Source: Aquimarina intermedia
GTDB taxonomy: Bacteria > Bacteroidota > Bacteroidia > Flavobacteriales > Flavobacteriaceae
Direction of reading: 5' to 3'
Length of the DNA: 64,000 nucleotides
Assembly: GCF_008124785.1 (NCBI RefSeq)
Contig: NZ_VNHU01000005.1
Location: 213,705 to 277,704 of the forward strand
Below the pieces are notes generated by a model. The model was not told the DNA's origin and ran no database searches. It was given only the letters and a program-made list of their open reading frames with translations. The translations under genes were made by a program, and so were the position numbers. Below, piece by piece: positions 28,012 to 35,928 of the stretch (positions are counted from its first letter, which is position 1; every line of letters starts with the position of its first letter).

Positions 28012-28090
28012 GGGATAGCAGCCGGCTACTCTGCCTTGCCGTCAAGGCAGGCATGTAGCGCAAATAGCCCGACCCGAAGGGTAATACCCC
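28012..28090 (+). repeat. GC-rich structured element between trpE and trpG
   Basis: A GC-rich block of about 79 bases in an AT-rich genome. CTGCCTTG/CAAGGCAG forms an 8-bp hairpin with a 4-base loop, enclosed by GCTAC/GTAGC, then GACCC-gaa-GGGT forms a second small hairpin, and terminal GGG/CCC can close the structure. GTAGCG...AGCCCGACCCGAAGGG resembles an intergenic element I recall from many Flavobacteriia genomes, possibly the Flavo-1 RNA motif; that name is uncertain. It points opposite to the trp operon and ends at the trpE stop codon. Confidence 0.5.
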
Positions 28091-29487
28091 TATATTCCTT
28101 TTGCTAATTCTAATGCTTTAGTAAGTGCACCAAGTTTATTGTATACTTCTTGCAACTCACTTTCTTCATTGGATTCATTCACCAAACCGGCGCCTGCCTG
28201 CCAATGTAATTCGTGATTTTTACTCAAAAATGTACGGATCATAATAGCATGGTTAAAGTTGCCTGAAAAATCCATGAAGCCTATGGCACCCCCATAAAAA
28301 TCACGATTGACGGTTTCATATTTTTCTATGAGTTGCATGGCTTTGTGTTTGGGAGCTCCACTTAAAGTTCCGGCAGGAAACGTATCTGCTACCACACGCA
28401 TGGTTGAGGTTTCGGCGTGTATATTACCGGTCACCTTGCTTACTAAGTGAATCACGTGAGAAAAAAACTGAACTTCGCGATAGTTCTCTACCATAACGTG
28501 TGAGCCGTTGCGACTTAAATCATTACGTGCCAGATCTACGAGCATGACATGTTCTGCATTTTCTTTTTCATCTTCTGCCAGTTTTTTAGCCAGTTCGGCA
28601 TCCTGTTCGTCATTACCGGTTCGCTTAAAGGTTCCGGCGATCGGATGAATCTCAGCTACTTTGTCTTTGACTACCAACTGCGCTTCTGGAGAACTCCCAA
28701 AAATTTTGAAATTTCCGTAATCAAAATAAAATAGGTAGGGAGATGGGTTAATACTACGTAAGGCGCGGTATACGTTAAACTCATCGCCCTTAAATTTTTG
28801 CGAAAATCGTTTGGATAGTACGAGTTGAAAGACATCACCGCGTAGACAATGCTTTTTAGCTAAAGTTACCTGAGCTTTGTATTCGTCATCATTAAGATTA
28901 GAAGTGGTCTCACCAATCGTCTCAAAGGTATAAGAAGCAAAATTTTTAACTTGTAGCAGAGATTCTATTTGCGCAATATTATTCTCGGTTTGGTAACAGT
29001 GTGCAAAAATATAAGCTTCGTTATTAAAATGATTAATGGCTATGATGTTTTGATACACAGCATAGTAGACATCAGGAATTTTTAGATCCCCTTTTTTCTT
29101 ACTAATTTCTATATCCTCAAAATAACGAACGGCATCATAAGAGATATATCCAAAGAGGCCGTTATTAATGAACTTGAAATCATTTTTTTCTGTGTGGAAC
29201 TGCTTTCCGAAAGTTTCAATGACTCCCGGGACATCAGTATGTTCATCAACTTTTGAAGTAGACGAGATACCATCGGGAAAAGTCTGCGTTATGATTTCAT
29301 TCTCGATCTTAATGCTTGCGATCGGATTACAACATATGTATGAAAAGCTATTTTCGTTACCACGGTAGTCGCTACTTTCTAGCAGAAGACTGTTTGGGTA
29401 GCGATCTCGTATCTTGAGATAGACACTTACCGGAGTAATTGTGTCAGCCAGAATTTGTTTGAATTGTGTGGTTAAGGTATAACTCAT
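28090..29487 (-). CDS. trpE: Anthranilate synthase component I
   Basis: 465 residues, forming anthranilate from chorismate. NSLLLESSDYRG holds the LLES motif used for tryptophan feedback binding. The catalytic core has DVFQLVLSKRFSQKF, IAGTFKRTGNDEQD, LVDLARNDLSRNG and FPAGTLSGAPKHKAM. I chose ATG 29487 (MSYTLTTQF) over one eight codons upstream as it fits homologues. It is the first structural gene after the leader peptide and attenuator, so both transcriptional and feedback control are indicated. Confidence 0.96.
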   Translation of the reverse strand: MSYTLTTQFKQILADTITPVSVYLKIRDRYPNSLLLESSDYRGNENSFSYICCNPIASIKIENEIITQTFPDGISSTSKVDEHTDVPGVIETFGKQFHTEKNDFKFINNGLFGYISYDAVRYFEDIEISKKKGDLKIPDVYYAVYQNIIAINHFNNEAYIFAHCYQTENNIAQIESLLQVKNFASYTFETIGETTSNLNDDEYKAQVTLAKKHCLRGDVFQLVLSKRFSQKFKGDEFNVYRALRSINPSPYLFYFDYGNFKIFGSSPEAQLVVKDKVAEIHPIAGTFKRTGNDEQDAELAKKLAEDEKENAEHVMLVDLARNDLSRNGSHVMVENYREVQFFSHVIHLVSKVTGNIHAETSTMRVVADTFPAGTLSGAPKHKAMQLIEKYETVNRDFYGGAIGFMDFSGNFNHAIMIRTFLSKNHELHWQAGAGLVNESNEESELQEVYNKLGALTKALELAKGI

Positions 29488-29546
29488 AATAATGTTTAAT
29501 CTTTTTGGCAATTATTTGATTTGTTCACTGGTTGAATTTTAAGCAC

Positions 29547-29576
29547 AAAAAAAGGCTTGTCGTGATGACAAGCCTT
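29547..29576 (-). terminator. trp attenuator: intrinsic terminator before trpE
   Basis: Reading the reverse strand, AAGGCTTGTC pairs perfectly over 10 bp with GACAAGCCTT (5-base loop ATCAC) and is followed by a run of seven T. It lies between the Trp-rich leader peptide (stop at 29612) and trpE (start at 29487). That position and the leader composition indicate a transcription attenuator, not an ordinary end-of-operon terminator. Confidence 0.85.
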
Positions 29577-29611
29577 GGATATGTTTACTTAACATAATGA
29601 TAGCAGCTATC

Positions 29612-29668
29612 TCACGAGATTTCGTTTTGATATGACCACCACCAAGTATTTGTTAAGATTAAATTCAT
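29612..29668 (-). CDS. trpL: trp operon leader peptide (three consecutive Trp codons)
   Basis: An 18-residue peptide, MNLILTNTWWWSYQNEIS, from ATG at 29668 to TGA at 29612. Three adjacent TGG codons in an 18-codon frame between a good promoter and a terminator are the hallmark of ribosome-mediated attenuation: with scarce charged tRNA-Trp the ribosome stalls at the WWW and alters RNA folding so that trpE is read. Part of the first Trp-codon region (CTTGG) is complementary to CCAAG at the terminator's 5' side, which may be part of the switch. Confidence 0.85.
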   Translation of the reverse strand: MNLILTNTWWWSYQNEIS

Positions 29669-29686
29669 TTCTACTTTTAATTTGCT

Positions 29687-29718
29687 CAAAGATATAAAAT
29701 AATTATAGTGAGATGCAA
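29687..29718 (-). promoter_or_regulatory. trp operon promoter
   Basis: On the reverse strand, TTG (29718-29716), 21 bases, then TATCTTTG (29694-29687) matches the Bacteroidota consensus exactly. It ends 18 bases before the leader-peptide ATG and starts just after the yceI stop. Confidence 0.7.
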
Positions 29719-29723
29719 AAAAA

Positions 29724-30293
29724 TTACATTTTTAATGTCACATCTAATGTGAAGTCATCAGAAATTGCTTTGTCTCCTAAGTTATCAAAGAAACTACCTG
29801 ATCCGTATTTAATATCATATTTAGTACGATCTACATCCAGAGTAGTAGTAGCAATATCTTCATCTACATACATATCAAAGGTGATAGGTCGTGTTTTTCC
29901 TTTAATTGTTAAGTCTCCTACAACCTCGTATGTATCATCATCAGACATAGTTGCTGACTTAATTGTAAGCATTGCTGTATTATGATTTTTGATTCCGAAG
30001 AAATCATCAGAAGATAAATGTCCTTCTAACTTTTCCTTTCCTTCACCTGCCTCAAGGTCTGTTACTACAAGAGACGTCATATCTACTGTGAACTCTCCAC
30101 CTACCAGCGCATCACCTTTAAATTCTAAGAATCCATTAGAAAAATTTAATGTCCCGTTGTGAGATCCTGTGATTTTTTTACCGGTCCATTCGATAGTGCT
30201 CTCTGAAGTGTCGATGTCCTTACGTTGTGCGTCTGCAGTTGTTGTAAATAATGTTGCAGTTACAAGAATTATTGAAGTTACTATTGTTTTCAT
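29724..30293 (-). CDS. YceI-family secreted protein
   Basis: 189 residues with a signal peptide (MKTIVTSIILVTATLFTTTA, cleaved near ADAQ). The mature part is a YceI lipocalin-like barrel: DTSESTIEWTGKKITGSHNG at the start, SDDFFGIKNHNTAMLTI and VGDLTIKGKTRPITFDM in the middle. YceI proteins bind isoprenoid-type lipids in a periplasmic or secreted barrel. It lies 26 bases downstream of a MarR gene in the same direction and is likely cotranscribed with it and controlled by it. Confidence 0.92.
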   Translation of the reverse strand: MKTIVTSIILVTATLFTTTADAQRKDIDTSESTIEWTGKKITGSHNGTLNFSNGFLEFKGDALVGGEFTVDMTSLVVTDLEAGEGKEKLEGHLSSDDFFGIKNHNTAMLTIKSATMSDDDTYEVVGDLTIKGKTRPITFDMYVDEDIATTTLDVDRTKYDIKYGSGSFFDNLGDKAISDDFTLDVTLKM

Positions 30294-30319
30294 AAGTATT
30301 AAATTAAATTAGTGATTGT

Positions 30320-30772
30320 TTATGATCTAAGTTTGTCTAAAAGTGTATTGAATTGTTCCAACTCACTTTTTGTGAAGGGAGCTGTTAGTTTTTTTTCGAG
30401 ATGTTCTATTACCGGATCCACTTCGCTTAAAAAGTTGAGACCTCCCTTAGTAATTGTGATTTCAATCTTTCTGCGATTGGAAGGGCATACACGACGCTCT
30501 ACCAAACCCTTGTTAATAAGCTTATCTACCAATCGTGTTGTATTACTCATCTTGCTTACCATTCTTGTCTGAATAGTTGATAGATTGGCAGGTGTTCCTT
30601 TTTGACCTTTTAAAATTCTAAGTACATTAAATTGTTGCACTGAGATATCAAATGATTTTAACTCGGCATTAATCTGCTCTTTCAAGATACGCTCCGTATA
30701 AATCAAATTGATCAACACCTTTTTGTGCAAGGGGAGTTTCGCTTTGGTTTTAATGAGGGTTTCTATATTCAT
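30320..30772 (-). CDS. MarR-family transcriptional regulator
   Basis: 150 residues forming a winged-helix dimer. ISVQQFNVLRILKGQKGTPA leads into the recognition helix region (MVSKMSNTTRLVDKLINKGL), followed by the wing VERRVCPSNRRKIEITITKGG. The start at 30772 is used because a promoter element and a palindrome lie immediately upstream; an ATG nine codons earlier lies inside them. Such regulators usually repress their own operon, here with yceI, and respond to small phenolic or lipidic ligands or redox state. Confidence 0.92.
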   Translation of the reverse strand: MNIETLIKTKAKLPLHKKVLINLIYTERILKEQINAELKSFDISVQQFNVLRILKGQKGTPANLSTIQTRMVSKMSNTTRLVDKLINKGLVERRVCPSNRRKIEITITKGGLNFLSEVDPVIEHLEKKLTAPFTKSELEQFNTLLDKLRS

Positions 30773-30804
30773 TTGTATACACAACAATTGTTTGTACAAA
30801 TATA
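30771..30804 (-). promoter_or_regulatory. marR promoter with overlapping imperfect palindrome (candidate operator)
   Basis: The reverse strand has TATATTTG at 30804-30797 (TAnnTTTG), 24 bases before the ATG. A 31-base imperfect palindrome, 30771-30801 (ATTTGTA...TACAAAT, 12 of 15 pairs matching), covers part of that element and reaches the start codon. It is a natural site for autorepression by the MarR dimer. Confidence 0.5.
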
Positions 30805-30975
30805 AGGTAACGTTACAGAATGTAGGAGTGGTTCATACATTAAACTTATGTTAATTTTTTCGATATCACAGGAAGGTATGGTGTTACTAAAATAATCTTA
30901 AACTCTGCTAACATGCGTATTAATTGCTGTTAATTAACTTTTTGTTGCAATTAGGAGATGCTAATTTGCACTGCT

Positions 30976-31509
30976 ATGAAAAAAATATCTTTTGCTTTGA
31001 GTTATCTGGTTTTGATCGGTTTTTTGCTTTCTTGTAAACAGAAGCCGGCCATAATTATGGATCCCATTGCGATCGTTGAGGCAAAGGGCTATGCTATTCC
31101 GGTATATGATTTTGAAAACTTCAAAGTGCTTTTGGGTAAAAAGGATGACAAAATACGGGTGGTGAATTTTTGGGCAACCTGGTGTAAGCCTTGTATTGAA
31201 GAGATGCCTTATTTTGAATTGGTAAATAGCGCCTATGCAGATAAGAACGTTGAAGTAATTTTGGTAAGTTTAGACGTGCCTTCACAAATAGAATCTAAAC
31301 TAATTCCGTATCTGGAGCGTCAAAATATACAGAGTCAAGTAGTTGTTTTGGATGACCCGGATGCCAATTCATGGATACCAAAAGTAGATGAAGATTGGAC
31401 AGGGGCAATTCCTGCAACCTACATATATAAAGGAAATGAATGTTATTTTTACGAACAATCATTCTCCTATAATGAATTGGAAAAAGAACTAAAAAAGTTT
31501 ATTCCTTAA
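30976..31509 (+). CDS. TlpA-like thioredoxin-fold lipoprotein
   Basis: 177 residues. A lipoprotein signal ends in GFLLSC, and the mature domain has the thioredoxin CxxC in VNFWATWCKPCIEEMPYFE. This TlpA/ResA-like family performs thiol-disulfide exchange outside the inner membrane, often for cytochrome maturation or oxidative protection. The start at 30976 is chosen because it gives a clean signal peptide; an ATG six codons upstream (30958) is possible. It is followed 32 bases later by a second thioredoxin-fold gene. Confidence 0.88.
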   Translation: MKKISFALSYLVLIGFLLSCKQKPAIIMDPIAIVEAKGYAIPVYDFENFKVLLGKKDDKIRVVNFWATWCKPCIEEMPYFELVNSAYADKNVEVILVSLDVPSQIESKLIPYLERQNIQSQVVVLDDPDANSWIPKVDEDWTGAIPATYIYKGNECYFYEQSFSYNELEKELKKFIP

Positions 31510-31541
31510 AAAGTAATAAATAACCTTAAGAATTTCTCACT

Positions 31542-32168
31542 ATGAAAAGTATAAGAATTATAGTAGCTGTTGCCTTTATGGTGCTGATAAGCTCTTTTGC
31601 GATCAATCAAGTGGGGAACTCAAATTCTGATAGCGGCTATGCGATAGGAGATGCTGCCACTGACTTTAAATTGAGAAATATAGATGACTCTTTTGTCTCT
31701 TTATCCGATTATCCCGAGGCAAAAGGCTTTATTATTATTTTTACCTGTAATCACTGCCCTTATTCGGTAGCTTACGAGGATCGGATTATTGCCTTGGATC
31801 AAAAATACAAATCACAAGGGTATCCCGTAGTTGCTATTAATCCAAATAATCCAAAGGCGTATCCCGAAGATAGTTTTGAAAAAATGAAGGAACGTGCAGC
31901 TTCCAAGCAATTTACTTTTCCGTATCTTTTTGATGAGGATCAAACTATTTACCCTCAATACGGAGCTACTAAAACTCCCCATGTGTATGTACTTAAAAAA
32001 GAGAATAAAGCGTTAAGAGTTAAGTATATCGGGGCAATTGATAATAACTATAAGGACGCTGATAAAGCGGATCAAAAATACGTTGGCAATGCTGTAGATG
32101 CACTCTTATCCGGTAAGGCAGTTCCAGTAGAGACTACACGTGCCATAGGATGTAGTATCAAATCTTAA
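31542..32168 (+). CDS. Secreted thioredoxin/AhpC-TSA-like protein with CNHCPY site
   Basis: 208 residues with an N-terminal signal or anchor helix (IIVAVAFMVLISSFAI). The thioredoxin-like fold carries FTCNHCPYSVAYEDRIIALD, a CxxC-type active site of the redoxin subgroup common in Bacteroidota, with INPNNPKAYPEDSFE and GATKTPHVYVLKKE (cis-Pro loop). It is probably a periplasmic thiol oxidoreductase. Spacing to the preceding TlpA-like gene suggests one operon. Confidence 0.85.
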   Translation: MKSIRIIVAVAFMVLISSFAINQVGNSNSDSGYAIGDAATDFKLRNIDDSFVSLSDYPEAKGFIIIFTCNHCPYSVAYEDRIIALDQKYKSQGYPVVAINPNNPKAYPEDSFEKMKERAASKQFTFPYLFDEDQTIYPQYGATKTPHVYVLKKENKALRVKYIGAIDNNYKDADKADQKYVGNAVDALLSGKAVPVETTRAIGCSIKS

Positions 32169-32223
32169 AGTCAGTTTCAAAAACTAAAAAAAGTAGAAAG
32201 CAGAAGATATTGTCAAGACTTCT

Positions 32224-32231
32224 TATCTTTG
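32224..32231 (+). promoter_or_regulatory. Promoter -7 element of the rhodanese pair
   Basis: TATCTTTG matches TAnnTTTG exactly, 26 bases before the ATG at 32258. No clear TTG element at the usual distance. Confidence 0.45.
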
Positions 32232-32257
32232 TATGAAATTTTAAAAAAGATAAACCA

Positions 32258-32575
32258 ATGGCAGTAGATTTAAGTCAAAATGAGTGGGATGAGCAGTTAG
32301 CTAAGGATGATAATGCAATTGTTTTGGACGTTCGTACCGAAGAGGAAGTAGAAGAAGGGCACTTGCCTAACATGCAGCATATTGATATAAGACAGGGACA
32401 AGGGTTTCTGGATGCAGTGGGAGCGCTTGATAAATCAAAAAATTATTATGTGTATTGCCGCTCGGGAGCACGCAGTGCGCAAGCTTGTACACTTATGAAT
32501 CAAATGGGTTTTGAGACCACTTATAATTTGGAAGGTGGCATTATGAATTATGAGGGTCCAATTGAACAATCATAA
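32258..32575 (+). CDS. Rhodanese-like sulfurtransferase, cytoplasmic
   Basis: A 105-residue single rhodanese domain: VLDVRTEEEVEEGHLPNMQH, then the active-site loop YCRSGARSAQAC with the persulfide-forming Cys, and YNLEGGIMNYEG at the end. No signal peptide, so cytoplasmic. It moves sulfane sulfur to an acceptor that cannot be identified here. Only four bases separate it from a second rhodanese gene that does have an export signal. Confidence 0.92.
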   Translation: MAVDLSQNEWDEQLAKDDNAIVLDVRTEEEVEEGHLPNMQHIDIRQGQGFLDAVGALDKSKNYYVYCRSGARSAQACTLMNQMGFETTYNLEGGIMNYEGPIEQS

Positions 32576-32579
32576 TCAT

Positions 32580-32993
32580 ATGTACTACCTACCCAGAATT
32601 GTAGTGCTGTTAATGCTTTTAGTATTTTCTAATTGTACTACTACGACTAAGAAACCGGTAACGACCGAGGCGGTTATCGAACGAATTACATCAGAAGAGA
32701 TGGTGAAATTGATGGAAGATCAAAAGATTCAAGTAATCGATGTTCGTACACCAGAAGAGTTTGAAACCGGCTATATCGGTGCGGCAGAAAATATAGATTT
32801 TAGGAATAAAAACTTTATGGATTCTATAGCAACATTAGATAAGTCTAAACCGGTTATCGTTTATTGCGAACGTGGAGGACGAAGTTCAAAATGTTCTCAA
32901 ATCATGAAAGAGGCTGGATTTACCAAGATTTATGATTTAAATGGCGGAATTTCACAATGGAAGTTTGATGGTCGTGAAGTAGCGGTTGACTAA
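32580..32993 (+). CDS. Rhodanese-like domain protein, exported
   Basis: 137 residues starting MYYLPRIVVLLMLLVFSNC. The hydrophobic stretch followed by Cys looks like a lipoprotein signal, although Asn before the Cys is not typical. The rhodanese domain has VIDVRTPEEFETGYIGAAEN and the active-site loop YCERGGRSSKC. The start at 32580 gives this signal; an in-frame ATG at 32550 overlaps the previous gene. The pair gives one cytoplasmic and one envelope rhodanese. Confidence 0.85.
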   Translation: MYYLPRIVVLLMLLVFSNCTTTTKKPVTTEAVIERITSEEMVKLMEDQKIQVIDVRTPEEFETGYIGAAENIDFRNKNFMDSIATLDKSKPVIVYCERGGRSSKCSQIMKEAGFTKIYDLNGGISQWKFDGREVAVD

Positions 32994-33018
32994 ATAATGC
33001 ATAGACCCAATCTTATAC

Positions 33019-33049
33019 ATCCTATTGGCATAGCTGATAGGATTTTTTT
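33019..33049 (+). terminator. Intrinsic terminator after the rhodanese genes
   Basis: ATCCTAT (33019-33025) pairs with ATAGGAT (33037-33043) around an 11-base loop, followed by a T run to 33049. Confidence 0.7.
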
Positions 33050-33091
33050 CTTTCTATTTTCTTCCATGAAGTCAGAAGGATCTTTACTAAA

Positions 33092-33136
33092 TAAAAGTTA
33101 AACTTTTATTATTCAATAGTAATACTATTACCTTTG
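33092..33136 (+). promoter_or_regulatory. TetR-gene promoter with two perfect palindromes
   Basis: TACCTTTG at 33129-33136 is a consensus -7 element 13 bases before the ATG of the TetR gene. Touching it is AATAGTA-A-TACTATT (33115-33129), and upstream is TAAAAGTT-A-AACTTTTA (33092-33108), both perfect inverted repeats around a single base. They sit where a TetR dimer would block RNA polymerase and are candidate operators for the export operon. Confidence 0.55.
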
Positions 33137-33148
33137 TAAGATAAACAA

Positions 33149-33817
33149 ATGGAAAGATTATCACTTCATATTACTATTAGCCCTGAACTCTATACCAAAG
33201 ATCCTGATTCTTCGGTACTGGGGCGAAAGATTATTTCAAAAGGTATCGAAATGATCAATGAGTTAGGCTTCGAGAGTTTTACTTTTAAAAAACTCGGGGT
33301 AGCCATAGGTTCAAATGAAAGTTCTGTCTATCGCTATTTTAGTAGTAAACATGCTTTGTTAGTTTACCTTATTAGTTGGTATTGGAGTTGGATCGAATAC
33401 AAATTGGTATTTGCCACAACTAATGTTACCGATCCCAAAGTCCGTTTACACGAAGCTATCATTCTATTAACTCAAGATGTTACCGAGGATCATTCGTTCT
33501 CCTATATTAATGAGATTTTATTATATCAGATTATTATTTCAGAGTCTACCAAAGCCTATTATACCAAAGATATTGATGCGGAAAATGAAAAAGGATATTA
33601 CAAAACCTATAAGCGCGTTGTACAACGTGTTAGTGAATTGGTGCTGAATGTGAATCCTGCATTTGAATTTCCGCATATGTTGGTTTCTACTGTGATCGAA
33701 GGAGCCCATCATCAGCGATATTTCTCTAAGCATTTGCCAACACTTACCGATATAAAGGAAGGTGAAAACTACATTGTTCGTTTTTATACAGAACTTGTTC
33801 AAAAAACTATTCAATGA
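33149..33817 (+). CDS. TetR-family transcriptional regulator
   Basis: 222 residues with an N-terminal helix-turn-helix: IISKGIEMINELGFESFTFK, then KLGVAIGSNESSVYRYFSSK, the classic TetR recognition segment ending in a YRYF..K motif. The rest is a ligand-binding helical domain without recognisable sequence motifs. It heads an operon of a small protein (ATGA overlap), an ABC protein, HlyD and TolC, so it very probably controls that exporter. The palindromes over its promoter suggest autoregulation. Confidence 0.92.
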   Translation: MERLSLHITISPELYTKDPDSSVLGRKIISKGIEMINELGFESFTFKKLGVAIGSNESSVYRYFSSKHALLVYLISWYWSWIEYKLVFATTNVTDPKVRLHEAIILLTQDVTEDHSFSYINEILLYQIIISESTKAYYTKDIDAENEKGYYKTYKRVVQRVSELVLNVNPAFEFPHMLVSTVIEGAHHQRYFSKHLPTLTDIKEGENYIVRFYTELVQKTIQ

Positions 33818-34149
33818 AAAAGGGGTTAAGAGAAACACAAGCATCACTTAGGTTAATGGCAGTCATCATGACACTGTCGTTAGTTTTTATACAGCCGGTT
33901 TTGCAAATTATGTTTTTTCTGGAAGACACTTCTCCTACTGTTTTAATCTTAGGAAGTGAAGAAAATAATGAGGAAGATCATAACTTGCAAACCACGGTAG
34001 ATCATTATAAGTTAGATCAACCTTTGTTAGTTTCTTTCTTATGGGGCGAGATCATGTCCTCAACTAATTTTGGGAACTATACGACCTTTGGTTTTTCAGA
34101 AATTATTCTGGATATTCCTATTCCGCCTCCCGATATAGTCTTATCTTAA
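33814..34149 (+). CDS. Small hypothetical protein of the export operon
   Basis: 111 residues. A hydrophobic segment (~14-36, LMAVIMTLSLVFIQPVLQIM) could be a signal anchor; it is followed by an acidic stretch (GSEENNEEDHN) and a Pro-rich C-terminus (DIPIPPPDIVLS). No family recognised. The ATG overlaps the TetR stop (ATGA) and the ABC gene follows 111 bases later. Translational coupling to the regulator suggests a role in sensing or in the exporter. Confidence 0.6.
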   Translation: MKKGLRETQASLRLMAVIMTLSLVFIQPVLQIMFFLEDTSPTVLILGSEENNEEDHNLQTTVDHYKLDQPLLVSFLWGEIMSSTNFGNYTTFGFSEIILDIPIPPPDIVLS

Positions 34150-34260
34150 TACTTCTCAGTGTTGTGCTTAACAACAACTTTTTCCTGCTTTTTAGTAAAC
34201 CCTTTTATTATACCGATACATTATAATCATATCTAATGTGTCGCTACAAATCCAAAATAA

Positions 34261-35928
34261 ATGAAAAAAACTATGTCGCCTTGGCAACGATTTGTTGGCT
34301 TGTTGCAATTAGACAGACGCGATATCCGACAAATATTGTATTATGCCGTATTCGCCGGATTGGTGTCCTTATCCTTGCCCTTAGGTATTCAGGCAATAAT
34401 CAATCTGATTCAAGGGGCACAGGTATCTTCCTCTTGGATCGTTTTGGTAGTATTGGTAACGCTGGGAGTAGCGTTTCAGGGAGGCTTGCAAATTATGCAG
34501 ATTCGGATTTTAGAGAATATTCAGCAGAAAATTTTTACACGTTCTTCCTTTGAATTTATCTATCGTTTCCCTAAAATTAAAACCAGTGAACTCCGCAACT
34601 ATTATCCTCCGGAGTTGGCCAATCGTTTTTTTGATACATTAACTGTGCAAAAAGGATTATCTAAACTCCTGATCGATTTTCCGGCTGCGGTGCTTCAGAT
34701 TATTTTTGGAATCTTACTGCTTTCTTTTTACCATCCATTTTTTATTATCTACGGCTTATTATTAATCGTACTAATTTATATCGTTTTCAAATTTACAGCA
34801 CACAAGGGATTAGAAACCAGTCTTAAAGAATCCAAAAACAAATATAAAGTTGCGCACTGGATACAGGAGACGACGCGTTCTCTGATAAGTTTCAAACTAT
34901 CAGGTAATACTTCGCTTGCCATGAATCGCAATGATAAACTCACTACCGAATATCTGGAAGCAAGAGAAAGTCACTTCAGGATATTACTGATTCAGTTTAT
35001 ACAAATGGTGGGTTTCAAGATTTTGGTTACTGCCGGTCTATTAATTGTAGGTGGGCTATTGGTACTTAATCAGCAAATGAATATCGGACAATTTGTAGCT
35101 GCAGAGATTATAATACTGTTGGTAATTACTTCGGTAGAAAAACTGATCAAAGGGCTAGAGACCTTTTATGATGTCCTGACTTCTTTAGAAAAAATCGGAC
35201 AAGTAGTAGATAAAGAGCTCGAACCTCAAGAGGGTGTGGATCCTTTCGAAAATCAGCAAGATCTTAAAATTGAATTAGAAAATGTAGCCTATACTACGAC
35301 CGATGACTTTTCAATTCTAAAAAATATAAATCTAACAATTTCTCAATCAGATAGAATTGTGCTGGGGGGTCCCTCCGGTTCAGGAAAAACTACGTTGCTT
35401 AAATTGCTTTCAGGTATTATCTACCCAACTTCCGGTACTTTGTATGTTAACGATGCTTCCATCAAAGGAATTTGGCCTAATCGTTATCGCAGTCATATTG
35501 GGCAGGTGTTACCCGAGCAACAACCCTTTGAAGGAACAATCTTGGAAAACATCACTTTTGGAGACACCACTATTACCAGAGAACGCGTACATGAAGTGCT
35601 TAAAAGTCTGGGCTTATTATCGTTTGTAAAGCAACAAGCTAATGGATTGCAGACCATGTTATATCCTCAAGGACAGCAAATGCCTTACACCATCTCAAAG
35701 CGAATTATTTTGGCCAGAGCCATCATTCACGAACCGAAGCTTTTATTGTTAAAAGATCCGCTGGAACACTTTGAACCCAATGAAGCTGCTGCGATTATCG
35801 AATATCTAACGAGACCGGAACAATCCTGGGCAATTGTTGTGGCTTCTCGTAACCCACTTTGGCTTCGCAAGGCCTCGTCAACCTTAGAACTTAATGAAGG
35901 AACCTTAAATCATACGCGCAATGCTTAA
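34261..35928 (+). CDS. ABC transporter (fused membrane and ATPase domains) with degenerate ATPase motifs
   Basis: 555 residues: six membrane helices (~20-300), then a nucleotide-binding domain. Walker A is intact (GPSGSGKT, Lys376). The other motifs are not: where Walker B normally reads DE the sequence is LLLLKDP (Lys498-Asp499), the LSGGQ signature is replaced by MPYTISKR (~474-481), and the switch His is Arg530 (ASRNP). It resembles type I secretion ABC proteins and overlaps an HlyD gene by 8 bases. ATP binding is plausible, but efficient hydrolysis is doubtful unless another subunit supplies it. Confidence 0.85.
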   Translation: MKKTMSPWQRFVGLLQLDRRDIRQILYYAVFAGLVSLSLPLGIQAIINLIQGAQVSSSWIVLVVLVTLGVAFQGGLQIMQIRILENIQQKIFTRSSFEFIYRFPKIKTSELRNYYPPELANRFFDTLTVQKGLSKLLIDFPAAVLQIIFGILLLSFYHPFFIIYGLLLIVLIYIVFKFTAHKGLETSLKESKNKYKVAHWIQETTRSLISFKLSGNTSLAMNRNDKLTTEYLEARESHFRILLIQFIQMVGFKILVTAGLLIVGGLLVLNQQMNIGQFVAAEIIILLVITSVEKLIKGLETFYDVLTSLEKIGQVVDKELEPQEGVDPFENQQDLKIELENVAYTTTDDFSILKNINLTISQSDRIVLGGPSGSGKTTLLKLLSGIIYPTSGTLYVNDASIKGIWPNRYRSHIGQVLPEQQPFEGTILENITFGDTTITRERVHEVLKSLGLLSFVKQQANGLQTMLYPQGQQMPYTISKRIILARAIIHEPKLLLLKDPLEHFEPNEAAAIIEYLTRPEQSWAIVVASRNPLWLRKASSTLELNEGTLNHTRNA

